Positions 48,183 through 56,171 of a stretch of 64,000 bases of DNA are shown here, piece after piece. A program made the translations under genes and the position numbers. Origin of the DNA: 55-13 sp964501275 (GTDB lineage Bacteria; Armatimonadota; Fimbriimonadia; Fimbriimonadales; Fimbriimonadaceae); assembly GCA_964501275.1 (NCBI GenBank), contig CAZCSP010000017.1, forward strand, positions 16,417 through 80,416, written 5' to 3'. Under the pieces are notes generated by a model that was not told where the DNA came from, ran no database searches, and saw only the letters and a list, made by a program, of their open reading frames with translations. Numbering within the stretch: position 1 is the first letter of the stretch; each line of letters begins with the position of its first letter.

Positions 48183-48908
48183 ATGATGATCTTCGTTGGC
48201 ATCGCGTTGGCGGCAACTGCCACGGCCACTCCGGTTCGCCCTGCGGCGCGCCCGATCGGCTATGAGTACTTCAAGCGAGACAAAGCCGTTTTTCACGTCG
48301 TCAAGGCTGATCTCTCGACTGGTCGAGTGAATCCCACCACTGTGTACCACCGCGGCCTTACATCCAGTTGGAACCTGGTGGTTGGGAGCAATGCAACGGT
48401 CGGCATCACGGGAACCTTCTTTGCACCCCGTAATGGGCACCCGGTCGGCGATGTGCTGGTGGATGGCAATCTGAAAGTAAAAGGGTTCCGTGGCTCCGCT
48501 ATTGGGGTCGACCACTTTGGCGGGGTGAAGATCTTCGACACCCGGTACAGCAAGGAGTTCGACTGGAGCCAATACCGCTTCGGGATTCGCGGGGCGGTGC
48601 GGATCGTTTCCAATGGCAAAGTCAATCCCAATCCCAAAGCCCAGAAGTTTCGCGACAAGCGCATCTGGGGCCGCGCCGCGCGCACGGCCATAGGTTTGGA
48701 CAAAAAGGGGAAGCTACTCCTGGTTGCCACCAAGAACCAAGTAACCCTGAGCGAACTCGGCAAAGCCATGGTCTCCCGAGGCGTCGTGAACGCCATCAGC
48801 ATGGACGGCGGCGGTTCGACTTGCCTCTACTACCGTGGCAAGATGGTCGTCGGCACGGGACGTGGCTTGAGCAATATGTTCGTCCTGCAGGAGAGAGCGG
48901 CGTTTTAG
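48183..48908 (+). CDS. secreted phosphodiester glycosidase (NAGPA) family protein
   Basis: The 241-residue product has a short N-terminal hydrophobic stretch (MIFVGIALAATATA). ITGTFFAPRNGHPVGDVLVDG (about 76-96), RTAIGLDKKGKLLLVAT and NAISMDGGGSTCLYYRGKMV (about 199-218) match the NAGPA/phosphodiester glycosidase domain, which removes N-acetylglucosamine from phosphodiester-linked glycans. It probably acts on wall or surface polymers. GGAAG lies about 10 nt before the start. Confidence 0.88.
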   Translation: MMIFVGIALAATATATPVRPAARPIGYEYFKRDKAVFHVVKADLSTGRVNPTTVYHRGLTSSWNLVVGSNATVGITGTFFAPRNGHPVGDVLVDGNLKVKGFRGSAIGVDHFGGVKIFDTRYSKEFDWSQYRFGIRGAVRIVSNGKVNPNPKAQKFRDKRIWGRAARTAIGLDKKGKLLLVATKNQVTLSELGKAMVSRGVVNAISMDGGGSTCLYYRGKMVVGTGRGLSNMFVLQERAAF

Positions 48909-49233
48909 GGTTCTACGGTCGCAACTCGCACGTCCGTCTCGCCGAAGTCGCGTCCTTTGAACAGCAAGGGTTCGTTTTTCTCCTTGGCCAAGGTGTAGGC
49001 GAAACAGTCGCCGAAGTTCAGCCGAACGGGGTGCCCCGAGCCTTTGCGATGAATTCATCGAAGTAGCGATTTTTTACTGAGTCTTTGAAAGAGTCGATGA
49101 GAATCGCACATTCAAGCCACGTAGCGTCAGACCTCGCTAGGCTGCCTTTTGAGTTATTAATAAGCTTAACGAAGGCGGCACGTTCCTCTTCCTGGCGAAG
49201 GATTGCCACAATCGCCGATGAGTCTACGATCAC
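48905..49233 (-). pseudogene. vapC toxin broken by a frameshift
   Basis: From GTG 49233 the frame encodes IVDSSAIVAILRQEEE and a normal PIN N-terminus to about residue 61, then leaves frame and stops at a TGA near 49022. The rest is present in another frame: HRKGSGHPVRLNFGDC, then FAYTLAKEKNEPLLFKGRDF, the standard VapC C-terminus with its Asp residues, ending at 48905. One lost base near 49047 (GAATTCATCGC) explains this. Unless it is a sequencing error, the toxin is dead. Confidence 0.85.
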
Positions 49234-49479
49234 TTTGGCAACCCTAGTTGATCATAGAGCAACTCATCTACGTTGACCGCCTTTTGCTCGGGGATGAGGA
49301 GCGCGGCAAAATCACGCGCGATTCGTTCCATCACTTCCAAGCGCGCCTAGGGCGACTCGGTTCTTCCCCCACTTCTCTCGCAACGCCTGGATAATCGCGT
49401 CAGTGAGGCTCGTCCCCATGAGCTTTGCAAGTTCCTGGGCCAAGCGGTAGGCCTGCGGGTTCTTGATGTTCATCGCCAT
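49230..49479 (-). pseudogene. vapB antitoxin broken by a frameshift
   Basis: ATG 49479 begins AMNIKNPQAYRLAQELAKLM and GTSLTDAIIQALREKW, the VapB start. Near 49350 (GGCGCGC) the frame slips. The remainder RLEVMERIARDFAALL and DELLYDQLGLPK continues in another frame and ends at TGA 49230, overlapping the vapC start (GTGA). Together with vapC it is a decayed toxin-antitoxin module. Confidence 0.82.
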
Positions 49480-49505
49480 GTATACCAAAGGTTAGAGTGG
49501 TATAC
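49480..49505. promoter_or_regulatory. vapBC operator palindrome
   Basis: GTATACC (49480-49486) and GGTATAC (49499-49505) with a 12-bp centre, touching the antitoxin start codon. This is the usual place and form of a VapB-VapC binding site. Confidence 0.7.
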
Positions 49506-49513
49506 GCGCTAGC

Positions 49514-51718
49514 CTACCGGGTAGGAGCGGGGGGTGGAGGAGTACTGCCGCCTCGACCTCCATAGTCCCAAGTTGGCGGTTTGGCGTTCTTGTACTGTTC
49601 GCGTATTCTCGCCAAAGCGTCCTGGATTTGCTTTTTGATATCGGGGGGCAGTTTGTCGATGGCGACCGCCTCGCTGCTATAGGAGTTTTCCGACAAGGCC
49701 AGGTTCAACGACACACGGGGGGTGAACTGGGTTCGGAAGTTGATTTGCCTCTGGGTTCCTGGTCTAACCTTAGTTACCTTCCCCCGTGGATATCCTGGTT
49801 GGTCTCGCCAAGGGAATAGTTCGGGGCGTTCCGACTGGAAAATCTCATGGGCAAGGGAGTTCGCATCATAAGCGCTTTCCCCCCAATATTGAGGGCCGCC
49901 GTTCTCGCTCTCCGGCTTGGAAAAAAGCCGAGCGTCCGTCTTGTCGGTAATGGTAAGCGTCTCGTTCCCGATAAAGCCGTTGGGCAATACCTCGGTCGCC
50001 TCTGATTCCAACCCGCCACCCATGATGACCCCATTCTCGTTCTGCATATCCGCAAAGTCCTCTTGCTGATAGGAAACTTGGAGCCGCGCCCAAGGGCTGT
50101 CGAAAACGACGTTGCGGAGAATCTCCAACTGGGCAGGTTGCAGAGACCGGAAGGGTATCGGTTGGCTTGCCTTGGCCGCTTGACGTTGGTTGGCTGTTAG
50201 GGAGCCGTACAGGCGAAGCGTATTCCACTCACCCCCAAATTCATCTTGCGGGACGATTCCGACCAGGGAAAGGATGTAGGTGGGAAAATAGGTCTCCTCT
50301 TCCATGCCGCTTTTGAAGGCATAACTGGCCCGATTGTCTAAGCTGACTCGCCCCTCTTTAATCGCTTGGCGAACGAACTGGCCGAGCAGGACCCGGTCGG
50401 CCCGCTGTCGCCTTGCCGAAGATGGCACCACCGGCTTCATCACCAACCAGCCATTGCTCGTCTCAACATCCATCAGGTAATTGAGGTTGTTGAGATAAGT
50501 GGTTGGCTTTAGGTTCTGCCCGCCCATGACGGCTCCTGTATAGAAGATCATGTCGGGAGCCGAGCAGACTATATCCACATTCTTGATGCGAGCCGTTTCG
50601 AAAACGCAGTCGGTGGCAATGATGGATAGTGGCTCAAACTTATCTGGGTTGATCAGGATCTCTCGGACTTCAGGATTGGCCGACACATTCGTCTGGGCGT
50701 TCCTTTCCGACGCCGTTCTAAGCGCGACAAACGCTTCTTGGATAAGCTGGCTTGTTCTCGAGAATCGAATATCCTCTTCCTTGCTGGCCGAGGTCTTTGC
50801 GGCTTGTTGCGCTTGCGTCGTATACGCCTCCCAGTCCCACCCGAGAACGTGGTTGGCCGAACCGATGAGCCGCCCCTTCTCATCAGAGACGATCAAACGA
50901 AGCTGGACTCCCCGGCTCTGTCGGCTACGATTGAGACTCAGAAGCACTTTCCCAATCTTGCGGTTGGACGGATCGGACATGTTCTCGAAATACCAATTCT
51001 GCTGCCCACCGCGACGATCCCGAGCCGCCTTAACAGCCTTGGCCCAAATCGCCTGTTCCTTGATATAGGTTTGAACCAGCGGTTGAATATTGCCTGGCAG
51101 TTGATGCTGCATCCGGTTCGGCATATTGGAGTAAACCACGTTACGCCCTTCGGGGACAGCGGCGATCGTTTTCGCGTCGAGCAAAACACTGACCTTTCTC
51201 ATCAATCGGTACGCCGGCCCCTCAAGGGTCAACCGTTGTTGCTCTTGCCAATCCGTAACCATCTGCCCGGACTGCTGGCGCTCTTGCATGTTCACCAGTC
51301 GGTCGGCAGTCAGTTGGGCGTTGCGGTCGGTGAATTCACCCTCTTCCGCCGTCGTTTTATGGGTCTTGTCCAAGGAAGCCTGAATCTGCCCGACCAGCTT
51401 GGCGTACTCTTCATTTGCCTCTTTGCGCCGAATAGGGTCGGTTCGGATCAGCCTCATTCCGTTGGCAGTCTGCTCCCATTCTGTGTTCGTGGCCGAGGCG
51501 ATCTTCTGCAGGAGAATGTTTAGTGGTACGTCCGTCACCTTGATGATGAGGATGTCGTCTTTCGTGGCGGGCATGGCCTCCAATGGGTAGCCCACCTGTT
51601 TGGAGAGTTCGGCAATGGCTGCCGGGGCCGAAGCCGCTCTCACCTCCGCAGAGACGATCTTGTTCATATCCTGGGCGGATATCGAAACGGTGGCCAAAAG
51701 AGACAGTAAGATATTCAT
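49514..51718 (-). CDS. large secreted protein with N-terminal STN-like domain
   Basis: The 734-residue product has a short signal peptide (NILLSLLATVSISA). Residues ~25-95 (APAAIAELSKQVGYPLEAMPATKDDILIIKVTDVPLNILLQKIAS) match the secretin/TonB short N-terminal (STN) pattern, which binds other envelope proteins. The long remainder, with Gln/Arg/Asn-rich helices and then beta segments, and a Pro-rich end (STPPPPAP), is unknown to me. No membrane beta-barrel signature is obvious, so it is more likely a periplasmic or surface protein than a secretin. Confidence 0.82.
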   Translation of the reverse strand: MNILLSLLATVSISAQDMNKIVSAEVRAASAPAAIAELSKQVGYPLEAMPATKDDILIIKVTDVPLNILLQKIASATNTEWEQTANGMRLIRTDPIRRKEANEEYAKLVGQIQASLDKTHKTTAEEGEFTDRNAQLTADRLVNMQERQQSGQMVTDWQEQQRLTLEGPAYRLMRKVSVLLDAKTIAAVPEGRNVVYSNMPNRMQHQLPGNIQPLVQTYIKEQAIWAKAVKAARDRRGGQQNWYFENMSDPSNRKIGKVLLSLNRSRQSRGVQLRLIVSDEKGRLIGSANHVLGWDWEAYTTQAQQAAKTSASKEEDIRFSRTSQLIQEAFVALRTASERNAQTNVSANPEVREILINPDKFEPLSIIATDCVFETARIKNVDIVCSAPDMIFYTGAVMGGQNLKPTTYLNNLNYLMDVETSNGWLVMKPVVPSSARRQRADRVLLGQFVRQAIKEGRVSLDNRASYAFKSGMEEETYFPTYILSLVGIVPQDEFGGEWNTLRLYGSLTANQRQAAKASQPIPFRSLQPAQLEILRNVVFDSPWARLQVSYQQEDFADMQNENGVIMGGGLESEATEVLPNGFIGNETLTITDKTDARLFSKPESENGGPQYWGESAYDANSLAHEIFQSERPELFPWRDQPGYPRGKVTKVRPGTQRQINFRTQFTPRVSLNLALSENSYSSEAVAIDKLPPDIKKQIQDALARIREQYKNAKPPTWDYGGRGGSTPPPPAPTR

Positions 51719-51732
51719 CGCCTTTCAACCGC

Positions 51733-51762
51733 ATTGTAGCCCTGTTGCATCGGCATTGCCAA
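51733..51762 (-). promoter_or_regulatory. sigma70-type promoter of the STN-domain protein gene
   Basis: On the minus strand TTGGCA, 18 bp, TACAAT. The leader would be short (about 8 nt) and includes GAAAGG. Confidence 0.55.
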
Positions 51763-51769
51763 TAGCCGT

Positions 51770-51788
51770 CCCAGGCTATCAGCCTGGG
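51770..51788. promoter_or_regulatory. palindrome between divergent genes
   Basis: CCCAGGCT, ATC, AGCCTGGG, a perfect 8-bp stem with a 3-nt loop. It lies between the promoter of the STN-domain gene and aconitase, and could be an operator or one of the local word repeats. Confidence 0.6.
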
Positions 51789-51880
51789 GAAAGGTATATT
51801 TAACCTAGAAGAACGACTCCTTGCCTCCGAAAATGTTATTTCGCCGCGCAGGGCAGCGCGTGCGTACATTGGAGGCGATA

Positions 51881-54514
51881 TTGAACAGTTTTGGAGCAAA
51901 GACGACTCTTGCCAGCGGCGGCAAGACCTACACCATCTACAGCCTAAAGGCTCTTCCTGGCTCCGAAAGACTCCCCTATTCGCTCCGCATTCTGCTTGAA
52001 AACCTCCTGAGAACCGAGGGGCAGGGATCGGTCATGAAGAAGGACATCGAGAACCTTCTCAATTGGGACCCCAACGCCGAACCCACCCACGAAATCGCCT
52101 ACTCCCCCGCCCGCGTTCTTCTTCAAGACTTCACCGGCGTTCCCTGCGTGGTGGACCTCGCCGCGATGCGGGACGCGATGAAGGCTCTGGGCGGCGATCC
52201 TCGCAAGATCAACCCCCTCCAACCCGTCGAACTCGTCATCGACCACTCGGTCCAGGTTGACGCCTATGGGTCCGATGCGGCGCTGCTTATCAACCGCGAC
52301 TTGGAGTTCGAGCGGAATGAGGAGCGGTACAAGTTCCTCAAATGGGGTCAGAACGCGCTGAAGAACTTCAAGGTGGTTCCTCCTAACACCGGCATCTGCC
52401 ACCAGGTCAATCTGGAGTATCTGGCCAGGGGCGTCTTTGTGAACGAAGAGACAGGCGAAGCCTATCCCGACACCCTGGTGGGAACCGACAGCCACACCAC
52501 CATGATCAACGGTCTCGGCGTTTTGGGTTGGGGCGTCGGTGGGATCGAGGCGGAGGCCGCAATGCTGGGCCAGCCAGTCTCGATGCTCATTCCTCAAGTC
52601 ATTGGCTTCAAGCTGACCGGCAAACTGCGAGAGGGCGCGACCTCGACCGACCTGGTCCTCCGCGTCACCGAGATGCTTCGCAAGAAGGGCGTGGTCGGTA
52701 AATTCGTGGAGTTCTACGGCCACGGCGCGCTCAGCCTTCCCTTGGCCGACCGCGCGACCATCGGCAACATGGCCCCTGAGTACGGCGCGACCTGCGGCAT
52801 CTTCCCGATCAGCGACACCACTCTTGCCTATCTCCGCCTCACTGGTCGCCCCGAGTGGCAGGTCCAGTTGGTGGAGGACTACATGAAGGCGCAAGGGATG
52901 TTCTGGGATGAGAACTCGCCCGAGGCCCAATACACCGACACCCTGGAACTCGACCTGAGCACCGTCGAACCCAGCGTGGCTGGTCCCAAGCGGCCCCAGG
53001 ATCGGGTTGCCCTCAGCCAAGCCCGCACCTCGTTGCACGGCGCTTTCCCCCAGTTGGCGACAGGGGGGGTGGCTACGACGACCCGGAGCGAACTCACGAA
53101 CGGCAGCGTCGTCATCGCCGCGATCACCAGTTGCACCAACACCTCCAACCCGAGCGTGATGGTGGCGGCGGGCGTCTTGGCGCGAAAGGCAGCGGAGCGA
53201 GGCTTGCAGCCCAAGGAGTGGGTGAAGACCTCCATGGCCCCCGGCTCCAAGGTCGTCACCGAATATCTCCAAAAGAGCGGCCTCTTGGACGACCTCAACC
53301 AGATCGGCTTCAACGTGGTCGGGTATGGCTGCACCACCTGCATCGGCAACTCCGGTCCGCTTCCCGATGCGGTCGCCAAGAAGGTGCAGGAGAACGACTT
53401 GGTGGTGTGCAGCGTCCTCAGCGGCAACCGGAACTTCGAGGGTCGCATCCAGCAGGACGTAAAGGCCAACTATCTGATGTCGCCGCCGCTCGTCGTCGCC
53501 TATGCGCTGGCGGGCACGATGGAGATCGACCTGCAAAACGACCCGATCGGCAAGGATCGAGACAACAACGACGTGTACCTGAAGGACATCTGGCCGACCC
53601 AGGCCGAGGTTGCCGGGTACATCGAAACCAGCATCGACCGCGACCTCTTCACCCGCTCCTACGCCGACGTCTTCAAAGGCGACGAGAAGTGGGCCGAGAT
53701 CGACGCTCCGGCGGGCGAGTTGTTTGAGTGGGAGGATTCCTCCACCTATATCAAGAATCCCCCCTACTTCCAAGATATGCCCCGCCAGGCCCCAGATCGC
53801 GTCCCTGACCTGCATGGGTTGAGGGCGTTGGCGGTCCTGGGCGACAGCATCACCACCGACCACATCAGCCCTGCGGGCGCCATCAAGCTCAGCTCTCCTG
53901 CGGGCAAGTACCTGACGGATCGAGGGGTGGAGGCGAAGATGTTCAACTCCTACGGCGCTCGGCGAGGCCACGACGAAGTCATGGTGCGCGGCACCTTTGC
54001 CAACGTCCGCCTTCGCAACCAGCTTGCTCCGGGTACAGAGGGCGGCTTCACCACCTATTTGCCAACTGGAGAAGTGACGACCATCTACGGGGCCAGCGTC
54101 CAGTACAAGCTCTCCGAAACTCCCCTCATCGTCGTCGCAGGCAAGGAGTATGGTTCCGGTTCCAGTCGCGACTGGGCGGCGAAGGGCACCAATTTGCTGG
54201 GGATCAAGATCGTTCTGGCGGAGAGTTTTGAACGCATCCACCGGTCGAACTTGGTCGGTATGGGCATCGTGCCGCTTGAGTTCGTCAACGGGGAGAATCG
54301 GGAGTCGCTTGGCCTGACCGGGCATGAGGTATTCGACCTGGTTGGTTTCTCGGATGCCTTGGCTTCCGGCTTTGCGGACGGCAAAGTCCTTACCATGAGG
54401 GCCGATGAGAAGGTTTTCCAAGTCAAGGTCCGCATCGACACGCCCCAAGAGATCCTGTACTACCGGAACGGCGGCATCCTGCAATACGTCTTGCGCCAAC
54501 TGCTGAATGGATAA
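51881..54514 (+). CDS. acnA: aconitate hydratase A
   Basis: Interconverts citrate and isocitrate in the TCA cycle through a 4Fe-4S cluster. About 877 residues, normal for AcnA. Cluster ligands are in ITSCTNTSNPSV and GYGCTTCIGNSGPL. GTDSHTTMINGLGVLGWGVGGIEAEA and SRDWAAKGTNLLGIKIV (swivel domain) are further signatures. Start is TTG 51881, with GGAGG at 51871-51875: there NSFGAKTTLASGGKTYTIYSL matches the conserved AcnA N-terminus. The longer ATG frame adds unrelated residues. The 3' end overlaps rimO by 8 bp. Confidence 0.96.
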   Translation: MNSFGAKTTLASGGKTYTIYSLKALPGSERLPYSLRILLENLLRTEGQGSVMKKDIENLLNWDPNAEPTHEIAYSPARVLLQDFTGVPCVVDLAAMRDAMKALGGDPRKINPLQPVELVIDHSVQVDAYGSDAALLINRDLEFERNEERYKFLKWGQNALKNFKVVPPNTGICHQVNLEYLARGVFVNEETGEAYPDTLVGTDSHTTMINGLGVLGWGVGGIEAEAAMLGQPVSMLIPQVIGFKLTGKLREGATSTDLVLRVTEMLRKKGVVGKFVEFYGHGALSLPLADRATIGNMAPEYGATCGIFPISDTTLAYLRLTGRPEWQVQLVEDYMKAQGMFWDENSPEAQYTDTLELDLSTVEPSVAGPKRPQDRVALSQARTSLHGAFPQLATGGVATTTRSELTNGSVVIAAITSCTNTSNPSVMVAAGVLARKAAERGLQPKEWVKTSMAPGSKVVTEYLQKSGLLDDLNQIGFNVVGYGCTTCIGNSGPLPDAVAKKVQENDLVVCSVLSGNRNFEGRIQQDVKANYLMSPPLVVAYALAGTMEIDLQNDPIGKDRDNNDVYLKDIWPTQAEVAGYIETSIDRDLFTRSYADVFKGDEKWAEIDAPAGELFEWEDSSTYIKNPPYFQDMPRQAPDRVPDLHGLRALAVLGDSITTDHISPAGAIKLSSPAGKYLTDRGVEAKMFNSYGARRGHDEVMVRGTFANVRLRNQLAPGTEGGFTTYLPTGEVTTIYGASVQYKLSETPLIVVAGKEYGSGSSRDWAAKGTNLLGIKIVLAESFERIHRSNLVGMGIVPLEFVNGENRESLGLTGHEVFDLVGFSDALASGFADGKVLTMRADEKVFQVKVRIDTPQEILYYRNGGILQYVLRQLLNG

Positions 54515-55901
54515 AAGCCAGAAGGTTCGGATCGTTACCCTCGGCTGCGCCAAGAACGAGGTGGACAGCGAGGAGATCGCGGGCGTTCTGGGCCAGGCGG
54601 GCTATGAGATCGACGGCGTGGCCAAGAAGGTCGGCGTCACCGTTATCAACACCTGCGGCTTCCTGGAGGCCGCCAAGGCGGAGTCGATCCGGGCCATTAA
54701 AGAAGCGGTGCGCGAGAAGCGGGCCGGGAAGACCGAGAAAGTCATCGTGGCGGGCTGTCTGGCCCAACGCATGGGCGCCGAATTGGCGGAGCTTGCGCCC
54801 GGTGCAGATTTGTATGTCGGCGTCGGCCAGATGGGAAGGTTCGACCAGATCGTTCGCGAGACGCCTCGGCTGAGTCGAGACGAGAAGATTCAGGTCAGCG
54901 CCCCCCACCACCGTTGGGCCGACGTGCCAACCCGCGCCCGGAGCGGGCGTCCCTGGAGCGCCTACTTAAAAGTCAGCGAAGGGTGCGACCACAAATGCAC
55001 CTTCTGCACTATCCCCAGCTTCCGGGGAGGTCACCAGTCCAAGCCGATGGAGCGGGTTCTGGCGGAGGCCAACCACTTGGCCAAGCAGGGAACGCGGGAG
55101 ATCAACCTGATTGCCCAGGACGTGACCCAGTATGGCTACGACCTGTACCGGGAGTTCACCCTTCCGCGCCTGCTGAGGGAGCTGAACCAGGTAGACGGGA
55201 TCGACTGGGTGCGCATCCTCTACTTCTATCCCAACCGCCTGACCGACGACGTGATTGACGCGATGGCGAACTCGCAGAAGGTCCTCCCCTACATTGACAT
55301 CCCCCTCCAACACGCGCACCCCGACACCCTCCGCCGAATGAAGAGGCCCTGGGACGGGGAGCGTTATCTACGCCTTTTTGAGAAAGTCCGGGCCGCCATG
55401 CCCGAGGTCGCCATCCGCACCACCTTCATCGTCGGCTTCCCCGGCGAGACCGAGGATGAGTTCAAGTATCTGCTTGATTTCGTCCGGGAATCGAGGCTGG
55501 ATCGGGTGGGGGCGTTCGTGTTCTCAAGAGAGCCCGGCACGCCTTCCCACGACATGGAAGACCAGGTCTCCGCCAAGGTCAAGCAGGAGCGGTACGACAA
55601 GCTAATGCGGACCCAGCAGAAGATTTCGCTGGAGGTCAACCAGAGTTGGGTGGGACGATCTCTGAAGGTGTTGGTCGAGGATCGGCAAGGCGACTGGTGG
55701 ATCGGAAGATCACACCGAGACGCCCCCGAAATTGACGGGTTGATCTTCTTCCAAGGCAACGCGGCCCTAGGCCAGATCGTGGATGTGGCTGTGGACAAGG
55801 CCGAGGCTTATGACCTGTACGGCAAGTCGGAAGGGTTAGTGGAGAAGCCCGGACGTCGGATGATGCCGCTAAGGCAAGCCAGCCCGATCGCGCCGCAGTA
55901 A
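54507..55901 (+). CDS. rimO: ribosomal protein S12 methylthiotransferase
   Basis: The 464-residue radical SAM enzyme adds a methylthio group to Asp of ribosomal protein S12. The N-terminal UPF0004 domain has LGCAKNEVDSE, NTCGFLEAAKAES and VAGCLAQR (three cluster Cys). The radical-SAM motif is EGCDHKCTFCTIP (about 154-166), with a C-terminal TRAM domain. The LGCAKN and CGFLEAAK forms point to RimO rather than MiaB. Overlaps acnA by 8 bp. Confidence 0.95.
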   Translation: MDKSQKVRIVTLGCAKNEVDSEEIAGVLGQAGYEIDGVAKKVGVTVINTCGFLEAAKAESIRAIKEAVREKRAGKTEKVIVAGCLAQRMGAELAELAPGADLYVGVGQMGRFDQIVRETPRLSRDEKIQVSAPHHRWADVPTRARSGRPWSAYLKVSEGCDHKCTFCTIPSFRGGHQSKPMERVLAEANHLAKQGTREINLIAQDVTQYGYDLYREFTLPRLLRELNQVDGIDWVRILYFYPNRLTDDVIDAMANSQKVLPYIDIPLQHAHPDTLRRMKRPWDGERYLRLFEKVRAAMPEVAIRTTFIVGFPGETEDEFKYLLDFVRESRLDRVGAFVFSREPGTPSHDMEDQVSAKVKQERYDKLMRTQQKISLEVNQSWVGRSLKVLVEDRQGDWWIGRSHRDAPEIDGLIFFQGNAALGQIVDVAVDKAEAYDLYGKSEGLVEKPGRRMMPLRQASPIAPQ

Positions 55902-55918
55902 GGTGATGGAGGCCGTAG

Positions 55919-55942
55919 ACCCCGGATGGTTCGTGCCGGGGT
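55919..55942. terminator. GC hairpin after rimO
   Basis: ACCCCGG, loop ATGGTTCGTG, CCGGGGT, a 7-bp stem 17 bp past the stop, without a T tract. Confidence 0.45.
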
Positions 55943-55962
55943 GGGAGCCAGCAATGGCGGCG

Positions 55963-55968
55963 TACAAT
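55963..55968 (+). promoter_or_regulatory. -10 box for leaderless hicB-like transcript
   Basis: TACAAT ends 5 nt before ATG 55974. Confidence 0.5.
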
Positions 55969-55973
55969 AACTC

Positions 55974-56126
55974 ATGAGCTACACGGTGCGACTGCTTTTT
56001 GATGAGGAAGAGAGAACCTACGCCGTCTGGTGTCCGGCCCTCCCTGGATGCTGGTCCCAAGGTGCGACGGAAATCGAAGCGTTGGAGAACATCCGACAGG
56101 CGATCTCGGAATACCTTTCGGTGTAG
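55974..56126 (+). CDS. HicB-like short protein
   Basis: The 50-residue product begins MSYTVRLLFDEEERTYAVWC, then PALPGCWSQGATEIEALENI. This is the HicB antitoxin partial-RNaseH fold (sheet with a WCPALPGCxSQGxTxEEAxxNI pattern), but it stops after that domain without the DNA-binding tail. No HicA-like gene lies beside it, so it is an orphan. ATG 55974 has a TACAAT box 5 nt upstream and no Shine-Dalgarno. Confidence 0.78.
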   Translation: MSYTVRLLFDEEERTYAVWCPALPGCWSQGATEIEALENIRQAISEYLSV

Positions 56127-56171
56127 TTCGAGAACTCATCACCTTCGGGTCGGCAGACTGCAAGTTTGGCG

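Noticed and set aside
51944..54553. 869-residue open frame on the minus strand opposite aconitase
   Set aside because: It is the complement of a clear aconitase gene in high-GC DNA; the protein has no recognisable motifs, and aconitase explains the codon pattern.
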